A stretch of DNA of 64,000 nt from Cladorhizidae sp. MBARI D1340-BT2 (lineage: Eukaryota > Porifera > Demospongiae > Poecilosclerida > Cladorhizidae). Both the position numbers and the translations under genes were made by a program. The stretch is taken from NCBI GenBank assembly GCA_028752905.1, contig JAQNBH010000136.1:62001-126000 (forward strand). Direction: 5' to 3'. The notes under the pieces are model-generated. The model saw only the letters and a program-made list of their open reading frames with translations, did no database searches and was not told the DNA's origin. Shown in pieces: positions 13,451 through 22,635 of this stretch; positions within the stretch are counted from its first letter, which is position 1, and every line of letters starts with the position of its first letter.

Positions 13451-14830
13451 TTACATAAGGTACTGCTCGTGCCAGCCTGGGGCTCTCTTTTTTCTCCCAG
13501 ATGATCGGGTGGGAGCTGGGTCTGCGGGCTCGGGTGGGATGATCTCCTCCAGTGGCATCTTGAACGGGTCTGCAGGAGTCGGTGCGAGGGTGGGGCTCGG
13601 TGGTGGGGTGGTCGAAGGTGGAGCTGGATCGGGGGTAGAGACGGGGCCATTGAGTGGCTCAGTGGGGATGCCCGGAGAGGTGTCCCCTGGTGAGGCATTG
13701 ATGTCTGGTAAGGGATGTCCAATGGATTCAGGTGTGTCTCTGTATTCTGGCGGAGGAGCAGGAGTGTAGGGCGTAAATTTCCTCAGAAACTGCCTATTCC
13801 TGGCGGTGCACCTCCCAACCCCGTCGATACGTATCAGGTATTGATGGTGCTGCTTGACCTCGACGACGATCCCCGACTTGTCCCATCTGGTGGGGAAATT
13901 TCCAGTTTGATTTTGTACCATAACATGGTCACCAACTCGTAGGGGTGGGAGGTTCCTAGAGTGTTCCTTCCAGGACTCCCTAGTCTTGGCGTGGCGATGG
14001 CGGAGGGCGTCCTCCCGTTTGGTCATGAGCTCTTTCCAGGTGGAGTGTGGGGAGTATCTCCCTTCTCGGATTGGAAGGAGGTCTCTGATCCTGTGACCAA
14101 ATATAACCTGTGCGGGGGACAGTTTCGTCAAAGGATCCGGCATGTTCCTATGTGCTAACATGGCACGCTGCAACTTGTCTGTGTACAAGCTGCCTGAATT
14201 GTCCACATTGTTAGCGATCATGCGCTTCATGGACTTCACACCAATCTCAGCTCGGCAGTTGCTGTGAGGGAAGGCTACCGAGCTGAGGCGGTGGTGGATT
14301 TGCCAATCTTTCAGGTATTTGGCTGTAGCACCAGAAGTGAATTCCGGTCCCCCATCTGTTGCCAGCTCCTCTGGTATGCCGAACGTCATGAAGGAGATCC
14401 TCAGCTGTTCGATCAGTCCTCTGGCCCCATCCACCGACTTGCATATCACAGGCCAGTTAGAGTATCTGTCGACAATGATCAGATAGCGATGACCCATGTA
14501 TGTAAAATAGTCGGCGCAGATGTGCTGCCAGGGACGGGTAGGGAGGATGGGTTCGGTTGGGGGAAGCTTGGCTTGAGAGGGGGCCATGCGGTTGCATGGT
14601 CCGCATGAATCCCTGGTTTGTCCAATATCTCTGGTGATGCCAGGCCAGAAAATGGATTCTTCTGCCTTGGCTATCATTGTAGAGGTGCCATGGTGCGCGG
14701 CATGTAGGGCCGAGAGGCAGGCTTTCCTCAGGGTGGTTGGGATGACCAGTCTGTGTTTGTAACAGACGACCCCTTCATCGATGGACATGTTGTTTCGAAG
14801 GGGGAAGTATTGCTGGAGGTTGGTAGGCAT
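13451..14830 (-). CDS. Integrase of the Ty3/gypsy element
   Basis: Inserts the element's cDNA into chromosomal DNA. Residues are counted from the ATG at 14830 (459 aa). An HHCC zinc-binding domain is seen as H43-x3-H47 and C76-x2-C79. The DDE core is D107 (in CADYF), D159 (in ATDGGPEF) and E195 (in NCRAEIGVKS), with 35 residues between D159 and E195 as in retroviral-type integrases. A basic region follows, then a GPY/F-like module around NFPTRWDKSGIVVEV. The last ~90 residues are a low-complexity Pro/Ser/Thr tail ending in a basic patch. The usual SNGRAE motif reads SNCRAE. The frame is already open at 14845, so the ATG may be only an internal methionine: domain similarity seems to continue upstream across the frame change, which suggests expression as a frameshift product of pol. 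The stop lies about 60 bp before the polypurine tract. Confidence 0.92.
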   Translation of the reverse strand: MPTNLQQYFPLRNNMSIDEGVVCYKHRLVIPTTLRKACLSALHAAHHGTSTMIAKAEESIFWPGITRDIGQTRDSCGPCNRMAPSQAKLPPTEPILPTRPWQHICADYFTYMGHRYLIIVDRYSNWPVICKSVDGARGLIEQLRISFMTFGIPEELATDGGPEFTSGATAKYLKDWQIHHRLSSVAFPHSNCRAEIGVKSMKRMIANNVDNSGSLYTDKLQRAMLAHRNMPDPLTKLSPAQVIFGHRIRDLLPIREGRYSPHSTWKELMTKREDALRHRHAKTRESWKEHSRNLPPLRVGDHVMVQNQTGNFPTRWDKSGIVVEVKQHHQYLIRIDGVGRCTARNRQFLRKFTPYTPAPPPEYRDTPESIGHPLPDINASPGDTSPGIPTEPLNGPVSTPDPAPPSTTPPPSPTLAPTPADPFKMPLEEIIPPEPADPAPTRSSGRKKRAPGWHEQYLM

Positions 14831-14842
14831 TTCCTTCGCCGA

Positions 14843-14852
14843 ACTAGGGAAG
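14843..14852 (-). other. +1 frame junction between RNase H and integrase blocks
   Basis: The sense strand reads CTT CCC TAG T, with the pol stop TAG at 14846-14844. If a tRNA on CCC slips one base forward to CCT, the next codon is AGT in the open integrase frame. A slippery P-site codon followed by a stop in the A site is the arrangement of known +1 frameshift sites such as antizyme (TCC TGA). The alternative is a simple one-base indel that broke a continuous pol. The sequence alone cannot decide. Confidence 0.5.
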
Positions 14853-17495
14853 CCGTTCTCGCAGATCCATCAGCGTTTGTAAGTCTGGACTTGCTATTGT
14901 AGCTTCCAGGACGTTGGGCAAGGTTGTCAGGGTTGAGGAGTTGATATTGGAGATGAGGGCTTGGTTGAGGTCACGATCCATTATTGATTCCAGTTCCATA
15001 CCGCAGTGCACCCCTCTGAAGAGGTGGGTGGGGATGGATAGGGATGGGGTGTGACTGACCACAGAGTCTGCATCTTGGAGATGCATGGGTGGGCCATGGG
15101 TGTCTCCAGTGGGGTGGCGTGATAGGGTGTCAGCCACCTTGTTTCTCACGCCGGGGATATGAACCACCCGGAACCGGAATGGGAGAGTCTTTTCCTTCAG
15201 GTTCCGGACCCGGGCGTTCTGTATATCTTCCAATCTTCGGTCACCGAAGATTTTAGTCAGGGGTTGATGATCCACTGCGATGATCAGGTCATCACAGCCC
15301 AGGACGAAATGGCGAGCTTTGATCAAGGCGTCGGCCAGGGCGAGGGATTCCCCCTCCACAGCGCTGTATCTGGATTCCGCTGACTGGGTAAAGCGGCTAC
15401 CCACCATGGCGATCTTCCAACCTTCATGGCAGCAGAACAGTTTGTCTTTCGGGCACTGGCAGTGTTTTTGAAACAACCAGTACCCGATTCCCTGTCGGGA
15501 CCAGTCTGTAGCTAGGCATGTCTGTAGAGACTTGTCATAGATCTGGACTCCCTTGGCAATCATCCTGGTGATCACAGTCTTTGACTCCTCCAAGGCCTCC
15601 TGCAGTGAAGGTGTCCACTTGAATCGGGTGTCCTTCTTTAGAAGTTCCCTGAAGGGTAACATGGTGTCCGTCATTGAGAAGGCGTAGCTCACTTGGTTTA
15701 CTAGGCCAAACCATGACCGCACGTCCGTGAGGCTGGTGGGGGTGGGGAAATCTGTAATGGCTTGATGGAACTTGGGACCTGGTTTGACCTCTGTGGGGGT
15801 GATGGTGAAGCCCGCGAAGTTCACAGTCTCCTTCCCGAAGTCAAACTTGTCAGGGTTGAGGGTGATCCCATTCCTCCCGCAGCGGTCTAGCCAACGAGAG
15901 GTCTGGTGGAAGGACTCTGTGAGATCATCTGCCCATAAAAGGGTGTCATCCACACACTGGGTCTTGTTCAAGAAATCGCTGGTGATTTCATCAAACCTGC
16001 GAGTGTAGCCATCCCCAGAGGCAATGTATCCCTGGGGGGCAGTCCTGTAACGGAATAGGCCTTCGGGTGTGGTGAAGGTGGTAAAGTGGCGGTCGTCCTC
16101 ATGGAGGGGAACGGAGTGGTATCCATTCCAGGCGTCTGTAACAGTCTTGATGGTCCGTGGGGGCACGGACCTGGCCTGGAGGAAGGGTGCCACGGTGTGG
16201 TGGGTATCCCTTTTCGCCACCTTATTCAGGGCCTGGAAGTCGACTGTTCGTCTGGGTTCTCCGTTAGCCTTGGCAGTAATTACCATCCTCTGGCACCAGC
16301 CGGTGGGCGTATTCATCTCCACCCTCTCAATGACGCCTAGCCTGACGTCCCTTTCCAGACCCGCTTTCACTTTGTCACGGAAGTGGATTGGGACGTCCCC
16401 TGGTGATCTGACAGTCACGGGTGTGGCGTTCTCGTCTATGAGGAGTCGCATAGGGGGGCCAGACATCATTGGGAGGGGCTGATGTTCACATGTATTAAAC
16501 GTGCTGGCTGAGTATCGGTCCAGGAGGAAGCGTTCCAGCTTGGCTCTGTTATCAGGTATGGCAGGGAACGGGAGCGATTCCTGTAGTGGTGGGGGGAGTT
16601 GACGCTTGAGGCAATTGCAGGTTCGGTCAGGTAGGGTGATCCTGGTAGCTCTAGGTGGCGCCTCCCCCTTTGCAGAGTCACATGTTGTGTCGGGGAATGA
16701 AGTTGGGACGATGCCGAGGTCGATGCAAGCCTCTAGGCTCAGGAATAGCTTCGTGGCCGTGCTAGTGATGTATATCATCTGTTTAGAGGAGCGGTGTGGG
16801 GCATCTGGATGAGTTAGGGAGGCAATGGCAGCTCCAAGGAGCTCGATGTCCTGGCCATTGGCTGCCGTCATCCTCATTCGTGCCCGGAGGAACTCCGTGG
16901 GGCGGAGTCCCAAATTTCTCGCGGTTTGAGGGCCCATTAGGCAGCTCTGGCATCCGGTGTCTGCCATAGCGTAGACAGAGGTGGTGCCTTCCCTCGAGAG
17001 AGACCTATTGAGGGTTTTGTAGTCCCCTTTGTGCGTCGAAATGGTGAGCTTCACATAAGGTTGAGGTTGGGATGTGCGTTTAATCCAGGTCCTCGATCGC
17101 TTGTCAAAGACGTGATGGTCTAGGATCCCCATCTGGTTATCAGAGGATCTGACAGCGGATGTGAAGGTGTGAGGCAATGAGGTTGGTGTGGAATGTACCA
17201 CGTCCTGGTTTGCCCTCTCAGGGGTGTGGTCGCGGTCAGGTGACCGCCTACCCCGCTTGGGTTTCTGCTTGTAGGTCCTGTGGGGTTTTCTGCACACCTT
17301 GGTGAAGTGGTTCGGGATACCACAATTCGAGCAAATGACCCCGAAAGCGGGGCAGTTGGACTGTCTGCCTGGGGTGTGTGATCCACCGCAGTTGGTACAG
17401 CCGGACGGTTGACTGTTGTGTTGGGGGCGTGGGGGCGAGGGTCTCTTCCCCTGTTGTCGATAGCTGCTAGCGTCCATCGGTTTGGTGGTGGGCAT
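14844..17495 (-). CDS. Pol: zinc knuckles, protease, reverse transcriptase, RNase H
   Basis: An 883-residue block. Two nucleocapsid-type zinc knuckles open it: C33-x2-C36-x3-H40-x7-C48 and C55-x2-C58-x4-H63-x4-C68. The aspartic protease has DTG at 179-181. In the reverse transcriptase the first catalytic Asp is D454 (VTDAWNGYHS), with APQGY at 486-490. The active-site box reads CVDD (514-517), where YxDD is usual. The connection and RNase H follow, with D664 (ATDWS), E716 (EGES), D742 (AVDHQPL) and D789 (VADTLSRHP). RT copies the RNA, RNase H removes it and the protease cuts Gag-Pol. The block is in the -1 frame relative to gag and overlaps it by about 375 bp. No stop is seen upstream of the ATG for at least 150 bp, so a Gag-Pol fusion by -1 frameshift is likely, though I find no canonical slippery heptamer. 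It ends at TAG and integrase continues in the +1 frame. Confidence 0.95.
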   Translation of the reverse strand: MPTTKPMDASSYRQQGKRPSPPRPQHNSQPSGCTNCGGSHTPGRQSNCPAFGVICSNCGIPNHFTKVCRKPHRTYKQKPKRGRRSPDRDHTPERANQDVVHSTPTSLPHTFTSAVRSSDNQMGILDHHVFDKRSRTWIKRTSQPQPYVKLTISTHKGDYKTLNRSLSREGTTSVYAMADTGCQSCLMGPQTARNLGLRPTEFLRARMRMTAANGQDIELLGAAIASLTHPDAPHRSSKQMIYITSTATKLFLSLEACIDLGIVPTSFPDTTCDSAKGEAPPRATRITLPDRTCNCLKRQLPPPLQESLPFPAIPDNRAKLERFLLDRYSASTFNTCEHQPLPMMSGPPMRLLIDENATPVTVRSPGDVPIHFRDKVKAGLERDVRLGVIERVEMNTPTGWCQRMVITAKANGEPRRTVDFQALNKVAKRDTHHTVAPFLQARSVPPRTIKTVTDAWNGYHSVPLHEDDRHFTTFTTPEGLFRYRTAPQGYIASGDGYTRRFDEITSDFLNKTQCVDDTLLWADDLTESFHQTSRWLDRCGRNGITLNPDKFDFGKETVNFAGFTITPTEVKPGPKFHQAITDFPTPTSLTDVRSWFGLVNQVSYAFSMTDTMLPFRELLKKDTRFKWTPSLQEALEESKTVITRMIAKGVQIYDKSLQTCLATDWSRQGIGYWLFQKHCQCPKDKLFCCHEGWKIAMVGSRFTQSAESRYSAVEGESLALADALIKARHFVLGCDDLIIAVDHQPLTKIFGDRRLEDIQNARVRNLKEKTLPFRFRVVHIPGVRNKVADTLSRHPTGDTHGPPMHLQDADSVVSHTPSLSIPTHLFRGVHCGMELESIMDRDLNQALISNINSSTLTTLPNVLEATIASPDLQTLMDLRERLP

Positions 17496-18181
17496 TGAGT
17501 ATGTGCCCGATTCCCTGCCTCCTTGCTCTCCACTGCTGTGATCAGTCTTCTGAGGCTCTTGTCCTCGTTTGTGTCTCCCATCATTTCCCTCCGGATCTGG
17601 CCGTCTGCTAGTCCACGGATAATGACATGGCGCTGCATCCTATCGGAAAATGACACATCTAGGCCACAAGTGCATCGTTCTGTTAGCTGGCAGGTGGCTG
17701 CCTGACCCTTGACACGGGTGGCGAATGAACGAACGAGCTCATCCCTGTCCTGTCTCATGGCGAGTAGGGCGTCTGTGGCCACCTCGATATTCTCGGCTCG
17801 GACAGCAAGGAGCTTGATGGCAGCCAACGCTTGGACCTCTGTGTGTCTGGCCATGGAGGTGCCTGCCTGTCTGGAAATCCCAAGACGCAGGTCGGGGTCA
17901 CAGCACTCGAGGAGTTGTTGGACCCGATCAGGGCCGACGAGGTTCGTGGCCATGGTGTACTCCGCCCAACGGTGGAGGAAGTACTGCCATTCTTCCGCTG
18001 TCCCCTCGGACTTAACCACAGGCCGCTTGACTGGCTCCAGCTTGGTATTGTGGTGGGCCTGATATGGTGTGGGTGGGGTGTGGCTGATGAGGTGCCCATT
18101 GAGTAGTGCGACTACCACTATGTCCACCAGATCCTCAGTTTCATAAGTGCAACCCTCTATGGGACACTTGACCACAGGCAT
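17120..18181 (-). CDS. Gag of the Ty3/gypsy element
   Basis: The 353-aa frame begins at the first long-frame ATG after the leader. A C2H2-like finger lies at the N-terminus (C6-x4-C11-x18-H30-x3-H34). Residues ~60-225 are a mostly helical, capsid-like region with W/F/L-rich stretches (EEWQYFLHRWAEYT, DELVRSFATRVKGQA). The last ~125 residues overlap pol, are Pro/Thr-rich and look like an out-of-frame reading of pol, so the functional Gag may end near 17,500-17,600. The nucleocapsid knuckles are therefore not in this frame but in the -1 frame, so particles would need the frameshift product, or another route, to gain them. Gag should assemble the cytoplasmic particles that package the RNA. Identification rests on position and composition more than on a clear motif. 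Confidence 0.8.
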   Translation of the reverse strand: MPVVKCPIEGCTYETEDLVDIVVVALLNGHLISHTPPTPYQAHHNTKLEPVKRPVVKSEGTAEEWQYFLHRWAEYTMATNLVGPDRVQQLLECCDPDLRLGISRQAGTSMARHTEVQALAAIKLLAVRAENIEVATDALLAMRQDRDELVRSFATRVKGQAATCQLTERCTCGLDVSFSDRMQRHVIIRGLADGQIRREMMGDTNEDKSLRRLITAVESKEAGNRAHTQCPPPNRWTLAAIDNRGRDPRPHAPNTTVNRPAVPTAVDHTPQADSPTAPLSGSFARIVVSRTTSPRCAENPTGPTSRNPSGVGGHLTATTPLRGQTRTWYIPHQPHCLTPSHPLSDPLITRWGS

Positions 18182-18572
18182 TGGCGGGCTTAGTCTTATA
18201 GGATGGTTTAGTCTTATAGGATGGTTATGGTTAGTCGGTTATGGTTATGAGCTCACCACGAATCCGTGACCTTTCTTAGGGACCCTGACCTTTCGTCGGC
18301 AGGCGCTAGGCCTGCTGCTGGGCGTCTGGTTGGTCCCTTCGATCGGCCCCTGGAGTAGTCGGTCTCTGGTGATGGGGTTGCTTGGCCCTTGATATGGGCG
18401 AACCCTCCAAGGTCTGGCCTGCAGAATTCAACTGTCTCCAGGACCACGGGCGTGGTATTCTCAATACAACAACGGTACAATACAACGGTGTCCTCTGGTA
18501 TAGCGATGCCACTGGTGGCGCTATCTGACCCTGGTAGCTCTGGGTCTATGAAGACTGACTACACTGCGCTAG
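18182..18572 (-). other. Retrotransposon 5' leader
   Basis: An untranslated leader of about 390 nt between the primer-binding site and the gag ATG. Near the gag end it contains a short direct repeat (TAGTCTTATAGGATGGTT twice, about 18190-18225). No long open frame is seen. Packaging signals are expected here in LTR elements, but none can be pointed to. Confidence 0.7.
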
Positions 18573-18586
18573 AGTTACTGCGTACA
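18573..18586 (-). other. Primer-binding site, self-complementary to the RNA 5' end
   Basis: The 14 sense-strand bases directly after U5 are TGTACGCAGTAACT. They do not start with TGG, as sites for a tRNA 3' CCA end do. They are the exact reverse complement of AGTTACTGCGTACA in the sense strand of the LTR (18642-18629), which is the predicted start of the transcript. This matches the self-priming arrangement known from Tf1 of fission yeast, where the mRNA 5' end folds back on the primer-binding site. Confidence 0.75.
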
Positions 18587-18731
18587 TAGAGAATAACTCG
18601 TCACGTAGTATAAGTATAATAATAGTGATGTACGCAGTAACTGACATAATGTATGTGTGTAAGCTTGTTATATACATACAGGATGTGGGTGTGGTTACAT
18701 ATGGTAAAGGGCGTCTGCATAAGATTAACTA
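18587..18731 (-). repeat. 5' LTR (145 bp)
   Basis: In sense direction U3 is about 89 bp (18731-18643) and R-U5 about 56 bp (18642-18587). The termini are TAG...CTA. The LTR is very short for a Ty3/gypsy element. It differs from the 3' LTR only at 18723. Confidence 0.95.
18642..18674 (-). promoter_or_regulatory. LTR core promoter: TATA box and initiator
   Basis: The sense strand has TATATAA at 18674-18668 and, 32 bp from its first base, the initiator-like TCAGTT with its A at 18642. TATA boxes usually lie about 30 bp upstream of the start, and TCAGT is a classical animal initiator. Together they predict that the RNA begins AGTTACTGCG, which is what the self-priming model needs. The same elements occur in the 3' LTR (13328-13322 and 13296). 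Confidence 0.7.
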
Positions 18732-21700
18732 CTAACAAGAACCTTCCCTGCCCTCCTCTACCAATAAGAGGCCACACTAACAAGAACCTTCCCTACTCTC
18801 CTCTACCAATAAGAGGTCACACTAACAAGAACCTTCCCTACCCTCCTCTACCAATAAGAGGTCACACTAACAAGAACCTTCCCTGCCCTCCTCTACCAAT
18901 AAGAGGTCACACTAACAAGAACCTTCCCTCTCCTCCTCTTCCAATAAGAGGCCACTAACAAGAACCTTCCCTGCCCTCCTCTACCAATAAGAGGCCACAT
19001 TAACAAGAACCTTCCCTACCCTCCTCTACCAATAAGAGGTCACACTAACAAGAACCTTCCCTCTCCTCCTCTACCAATAAGAGGCCACACTAACAAGAAC
19101 CTTCCCTGACCTCCTCTACCAATAAGAGGTCACACTAACAAGAACCTTCCCTACCCTCCTCTACCAATAAGAGGCCACACTAACAAGAACCTTCCATACC
19201 CTCCTCTACCAATAAGAGGTCACACTAACAAGAACCTTCCCTGCCCTCCTGTACCAATAAGAGGCCACACTAACAAGAACCTTCCCTGCCCTCCTCTACC
19301 AATAAGAGGTCACACTAACAAGAACCTTCTCTCTCCTACTCTACCAATAAGAAGTCACACTAACAAGAACCTTCCCTGCCCTCCTCTACCAATAAGAGGT
19401 CACACTAACAAGAACCTTCCCTACTCTCCTCTACCAATAAGATGTCACACTAACAAGAACCTTCCCTCTTCTCCTCTACCAATAAGAGGTCACACTAACA
19501 AGAACCTTCCCTGCCCTCCTCTACCAATAAGAGGTCACACTAACAAGAACCTTCCCTACTCTCCTCTACCAATAAGATGTCACACTAACAAGAACCTTCC
19601 CTGCCCTCCTGTACCAATAAGAGGTCGCACTAACAAGAACCTTCCCTGCCCTCCTCTACCAATAAGAGGCCACACTAACAAGAACCTTCCCTACCCTCCT
19701 CTACCAATAAGATGTCACACTAACAAGAACCTTCCCTGCCCTCCTGTACCAATAAGAGGTCACACTAACAAGAACCTTCCCTGCCCTCCTCTACCAATAA
19801 GAGGCCACACTAACAAGAACCTTCCCTACCCTCCTCTACCAATAAGAGGTCACACTAACAAGAACCTTCCATACTCTCCTCTACCAATAAGATGTCACAC
19901 TAACAAGAACCTTCCCTACCCTCCTCTACCAATAAGAGGTCACACTAACAAGAACCTTCCCTGCCCTCCTCTACCAATAAGAGGCCACACTAACAAGAAC
20001 CTTCCCTACCCTCCTCTACCAATAAGATGTCACACTAACAAGAACCTTCCCTGCCCTCCTCTACCAATAAGAGGCCACACTAACAAGAACCTTCCCTGCC
20101 CTCCTGTACCAATAAGAGGTCACACTAACAAGAACCTTCCCTGCCCTCCTCTACCAATAAGAGGCCACACTAACAAGAACCTTCCCTACCCTCTTCTACC
20201 AATAAGAGGTCACACTAACAAGAACCTTCCCTGCCCTCCTGTACCAATAAGAGGTCACACTAACAAGAACCTTCCCTGCCCTCCTCTACCAATAAGAGGT
20301 CACACTAACAAGAACCTTCCCTGCCCTCCTGTACCAATAAGAGGTCACACTAACAAGAACCTTCCCTGCCCTCCTGTACCAATAAGAGGTCACACTAACA
20401 AGAACCTTCCCTGCCCTCCTGTACCAATAAGAGGTCACACTAACAAGAACCTTCCCTCTCCTCCTCTACCAATAAGAGGGCACATTAACAAGAACCTTCC
20501 CTGCCCTCCTCTACCAATAAGAGGTCACACTAACAGGAACCTTCCCTACCCTCCTCTACCAATAAGAGGTCACACTAACAAGAACATTCCCTGCCCTCCA
20601 TTACCAATAAGAGGTCACACTAACAAGAACCTTCCCTACCCTCTTCTACCAATAAGAGGTCATACTAACAAGAACCTTCCCTACCCTCCTCTACCAATAA
20701 GAGGTCACACTAACAAGAACCTTCCCTCTCCTCCATTACCAATAAGAGGTCACACTAACAAGAACCTTCCCTACCCTCTTCTACCAATAAGAGGTCATAC
20801 TAACAAGAACCTTCCCTACCATCCTCTACCAATAAGAGGTCACACTAACAAGAACCTTCCCTCTCCTCCTCTACCAATAAGAGGTCACACTAACAAGAAC
20901 CTTCCCTACCCTCCTCTACCAATAAGAGGTCACACTAACAAGAACCTTCCCTACCCTCCTCTACCAATAAGAGGTCACACTAACAAGAACATTCCCTACC
21001 CTCTTCTACCAATAAGAGGTCACACTAACAAGAACCTTCCCTCTCCTCCTCTACCAATAAGAGGCCACACTAACAAGAACCTTCCCTGCCCTCCTCTACC
21101 AATAAGAGGTCACACTAACAAGAACCTTCCCTGCCCTCCTGTACCAATAAGAGGTCACACTAACAAGAACCTTCCCTGCCCTCCTCTACCAATAAGAGGT
21201 CACACTAACAAGAACCTTCCCTGCCCTCCTGTACCAATAAGAGGTCACACTAACAAGAACCTTCCCTGCCCTCCTGTACCAATAAGAGGTCACACTAACA
21301 AGAACCTTCCCTACCCTCCTCTACCAATAAGAGGTCACACTAACAAGAACCTTCCCTGCCCTCCTCTACCAATAAGAGGTCACACTAACAAGAACCTTCC
21401 CTACCCTCCTCTACCAATAAGAGGCCACACTAACAAGAACCTTCCCTGCCCTCCTCTACCAATAAGAGGTCACACTAACAAGAACATTCCCTGCCCTCCT
21501 GTACCAATAAGAGGTCACACTAACAAGAACCTTCCCTGCCCTCCTCTACCAATAAGAGGCCACACTAACAAGAACCTTCCCTACCCTCCTCTACCAATAA
21601 GAGGCCACACTAACAAGAACCTTCCCTGCCCTCCTCTACCAATAAGAGGTCACACTAACAAGAACCTTCCCTGCCCTCCTGTACCAATATGAGGTCACAC

Positions 21701-22635
21701 TAACAAGAACCTTCCCTGCCCTCCTGTACCAATAAGAGGTCACACTAACAAGAACCTTCCCTACCCTCCTCTACCAATAAGAGGCCACACTAACAAGAAC
21801 CTTCCCTGCCCTCCTCTACCAATAAGAGGTCACACTAACAAGAACCTTCCCTGCCCTCCTGTACCAATATGAGGTCACACTAACAAGAACCTTCCCTGCC
21901 CTCCTGTACCAATAAGAGGTCACACTAACAAGAACCTTCCCTGCCCTCCTCTACCAACAAGAAGTCACACTAACAAGAACCTTCCCTGCCCTCCTGTACC
22001 AATAAGAGGTCACACTAACAAGAACCTTCCCTGCCCTCCTCTACCAATAAGAGGTCACACTAACAAGAACCTTCCCTGCCCTCCTCTACCAATAAGAGGC
22101 CACACTAACAAGAACCTTCCCTACCCTCCTCTACCAATAAGAGGCCACACTAACAAGAACCTTCCCTGCCCTCCTCTACCAATAAGAGGTCACACTAACA
22201 AGAACCTTCCCTGCCCTCCTGTACCAATATGAGGTCACACTAACAAGAACCTTCCCTGCCCTCCTGTACCAATAAGAGGTCACACTAACAAGAACCTTCC
22301 CTACCCTCCTCTACCAATAAGAGGCCACACTAACAAGAACCTTCCCTGCCCTCCTCTACCAATAAGAGGTCACACTAACAAGAACCTTCCCTGCCCTCCT
22401 GTACCAATATGAGGTCACACTAACAAGAACCTTCCCTGCCCTCCTGTACCAATAAGAGGTCACACTAACAAGAACCTTCCCTGCCCTCCTCTACCAACAA
22501 GAAGTCACACTAACAAGAACCTTCCCTGCCCTCCTGTACCAATAAGAGGTCACACTAACAAGAACCTTCCCTGCCCTCCTCTACCAATAAGAGGTCACAC
22601 TAACAAGAACCTTCCCTGCCCTCCTCTACCAATAA
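18732..22635. repeat. 45-bp minisatellite array, right part
   Basis: Continuation of the array at 1-13240, about 87 units in the same orientation and phase, with the second CTAAC target copy as its first five bases. It also has higher-order structure: the variant unit with CCAACAAGAAGTCAC at about 21954 recurs at 22494, 540 bp (12 units) apart. The array ends abruptly at AATAAGAG/CTTGTAAATT near 22637. Confidence 0.96.

Larger units (their letters stand above)
13241..18731 (-). mobile_element. Ty3/gypsy LTR retrotransposon, near-complete
   Basis: A 5,491-bp element read on the minus strand and inserted in the 45-bp minisatellite. Parts in sense order: 5' LTR (18587-18731), primer-binding site (18573-18586), leader, gag (from 18181), protease-RT-RNase H (from 17495), integrase (to 13451), polypurine tract (13386-13393) and 3' LTR (13241-13385). 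The domain order PR-RT-RH-IN is that of Ty3/gypsy, not Ty1/copia. The LTRs differ at one position (T at 13377 against G at 18723), so the insertion is recent. The three coding blocks are in different frames: -1 from gag to pol and +1 from pol to integrase. Each block is otherwise long and open, which suggests either programmed frameshifting or very light damage. I see no chromodomain and no envelope gene. Confidence 0.95.

Noticed and set aside
13255..13722. 155-codon minus-strand frame at the element's 3' end
   Set aside because: Overlaps the integrase tail in another frame, runs through the polypurine tract into the LTR, and is rich in Pro/Ser/His like a shadow frame.
18573..18586. Ordinary tRNA primer-binding site
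   Set aside because: Does not begin with TGG, and the exact complement lies in the element's own predicted RNA 5' end. A tRNA match cannot be fully excluded without a tRNA list.
1..22635. CRISPR-like array
   Set aside because: Regular 45-bp periodicity but no unique spacers. The whole unit is repeated, and the context is eukaryotic.
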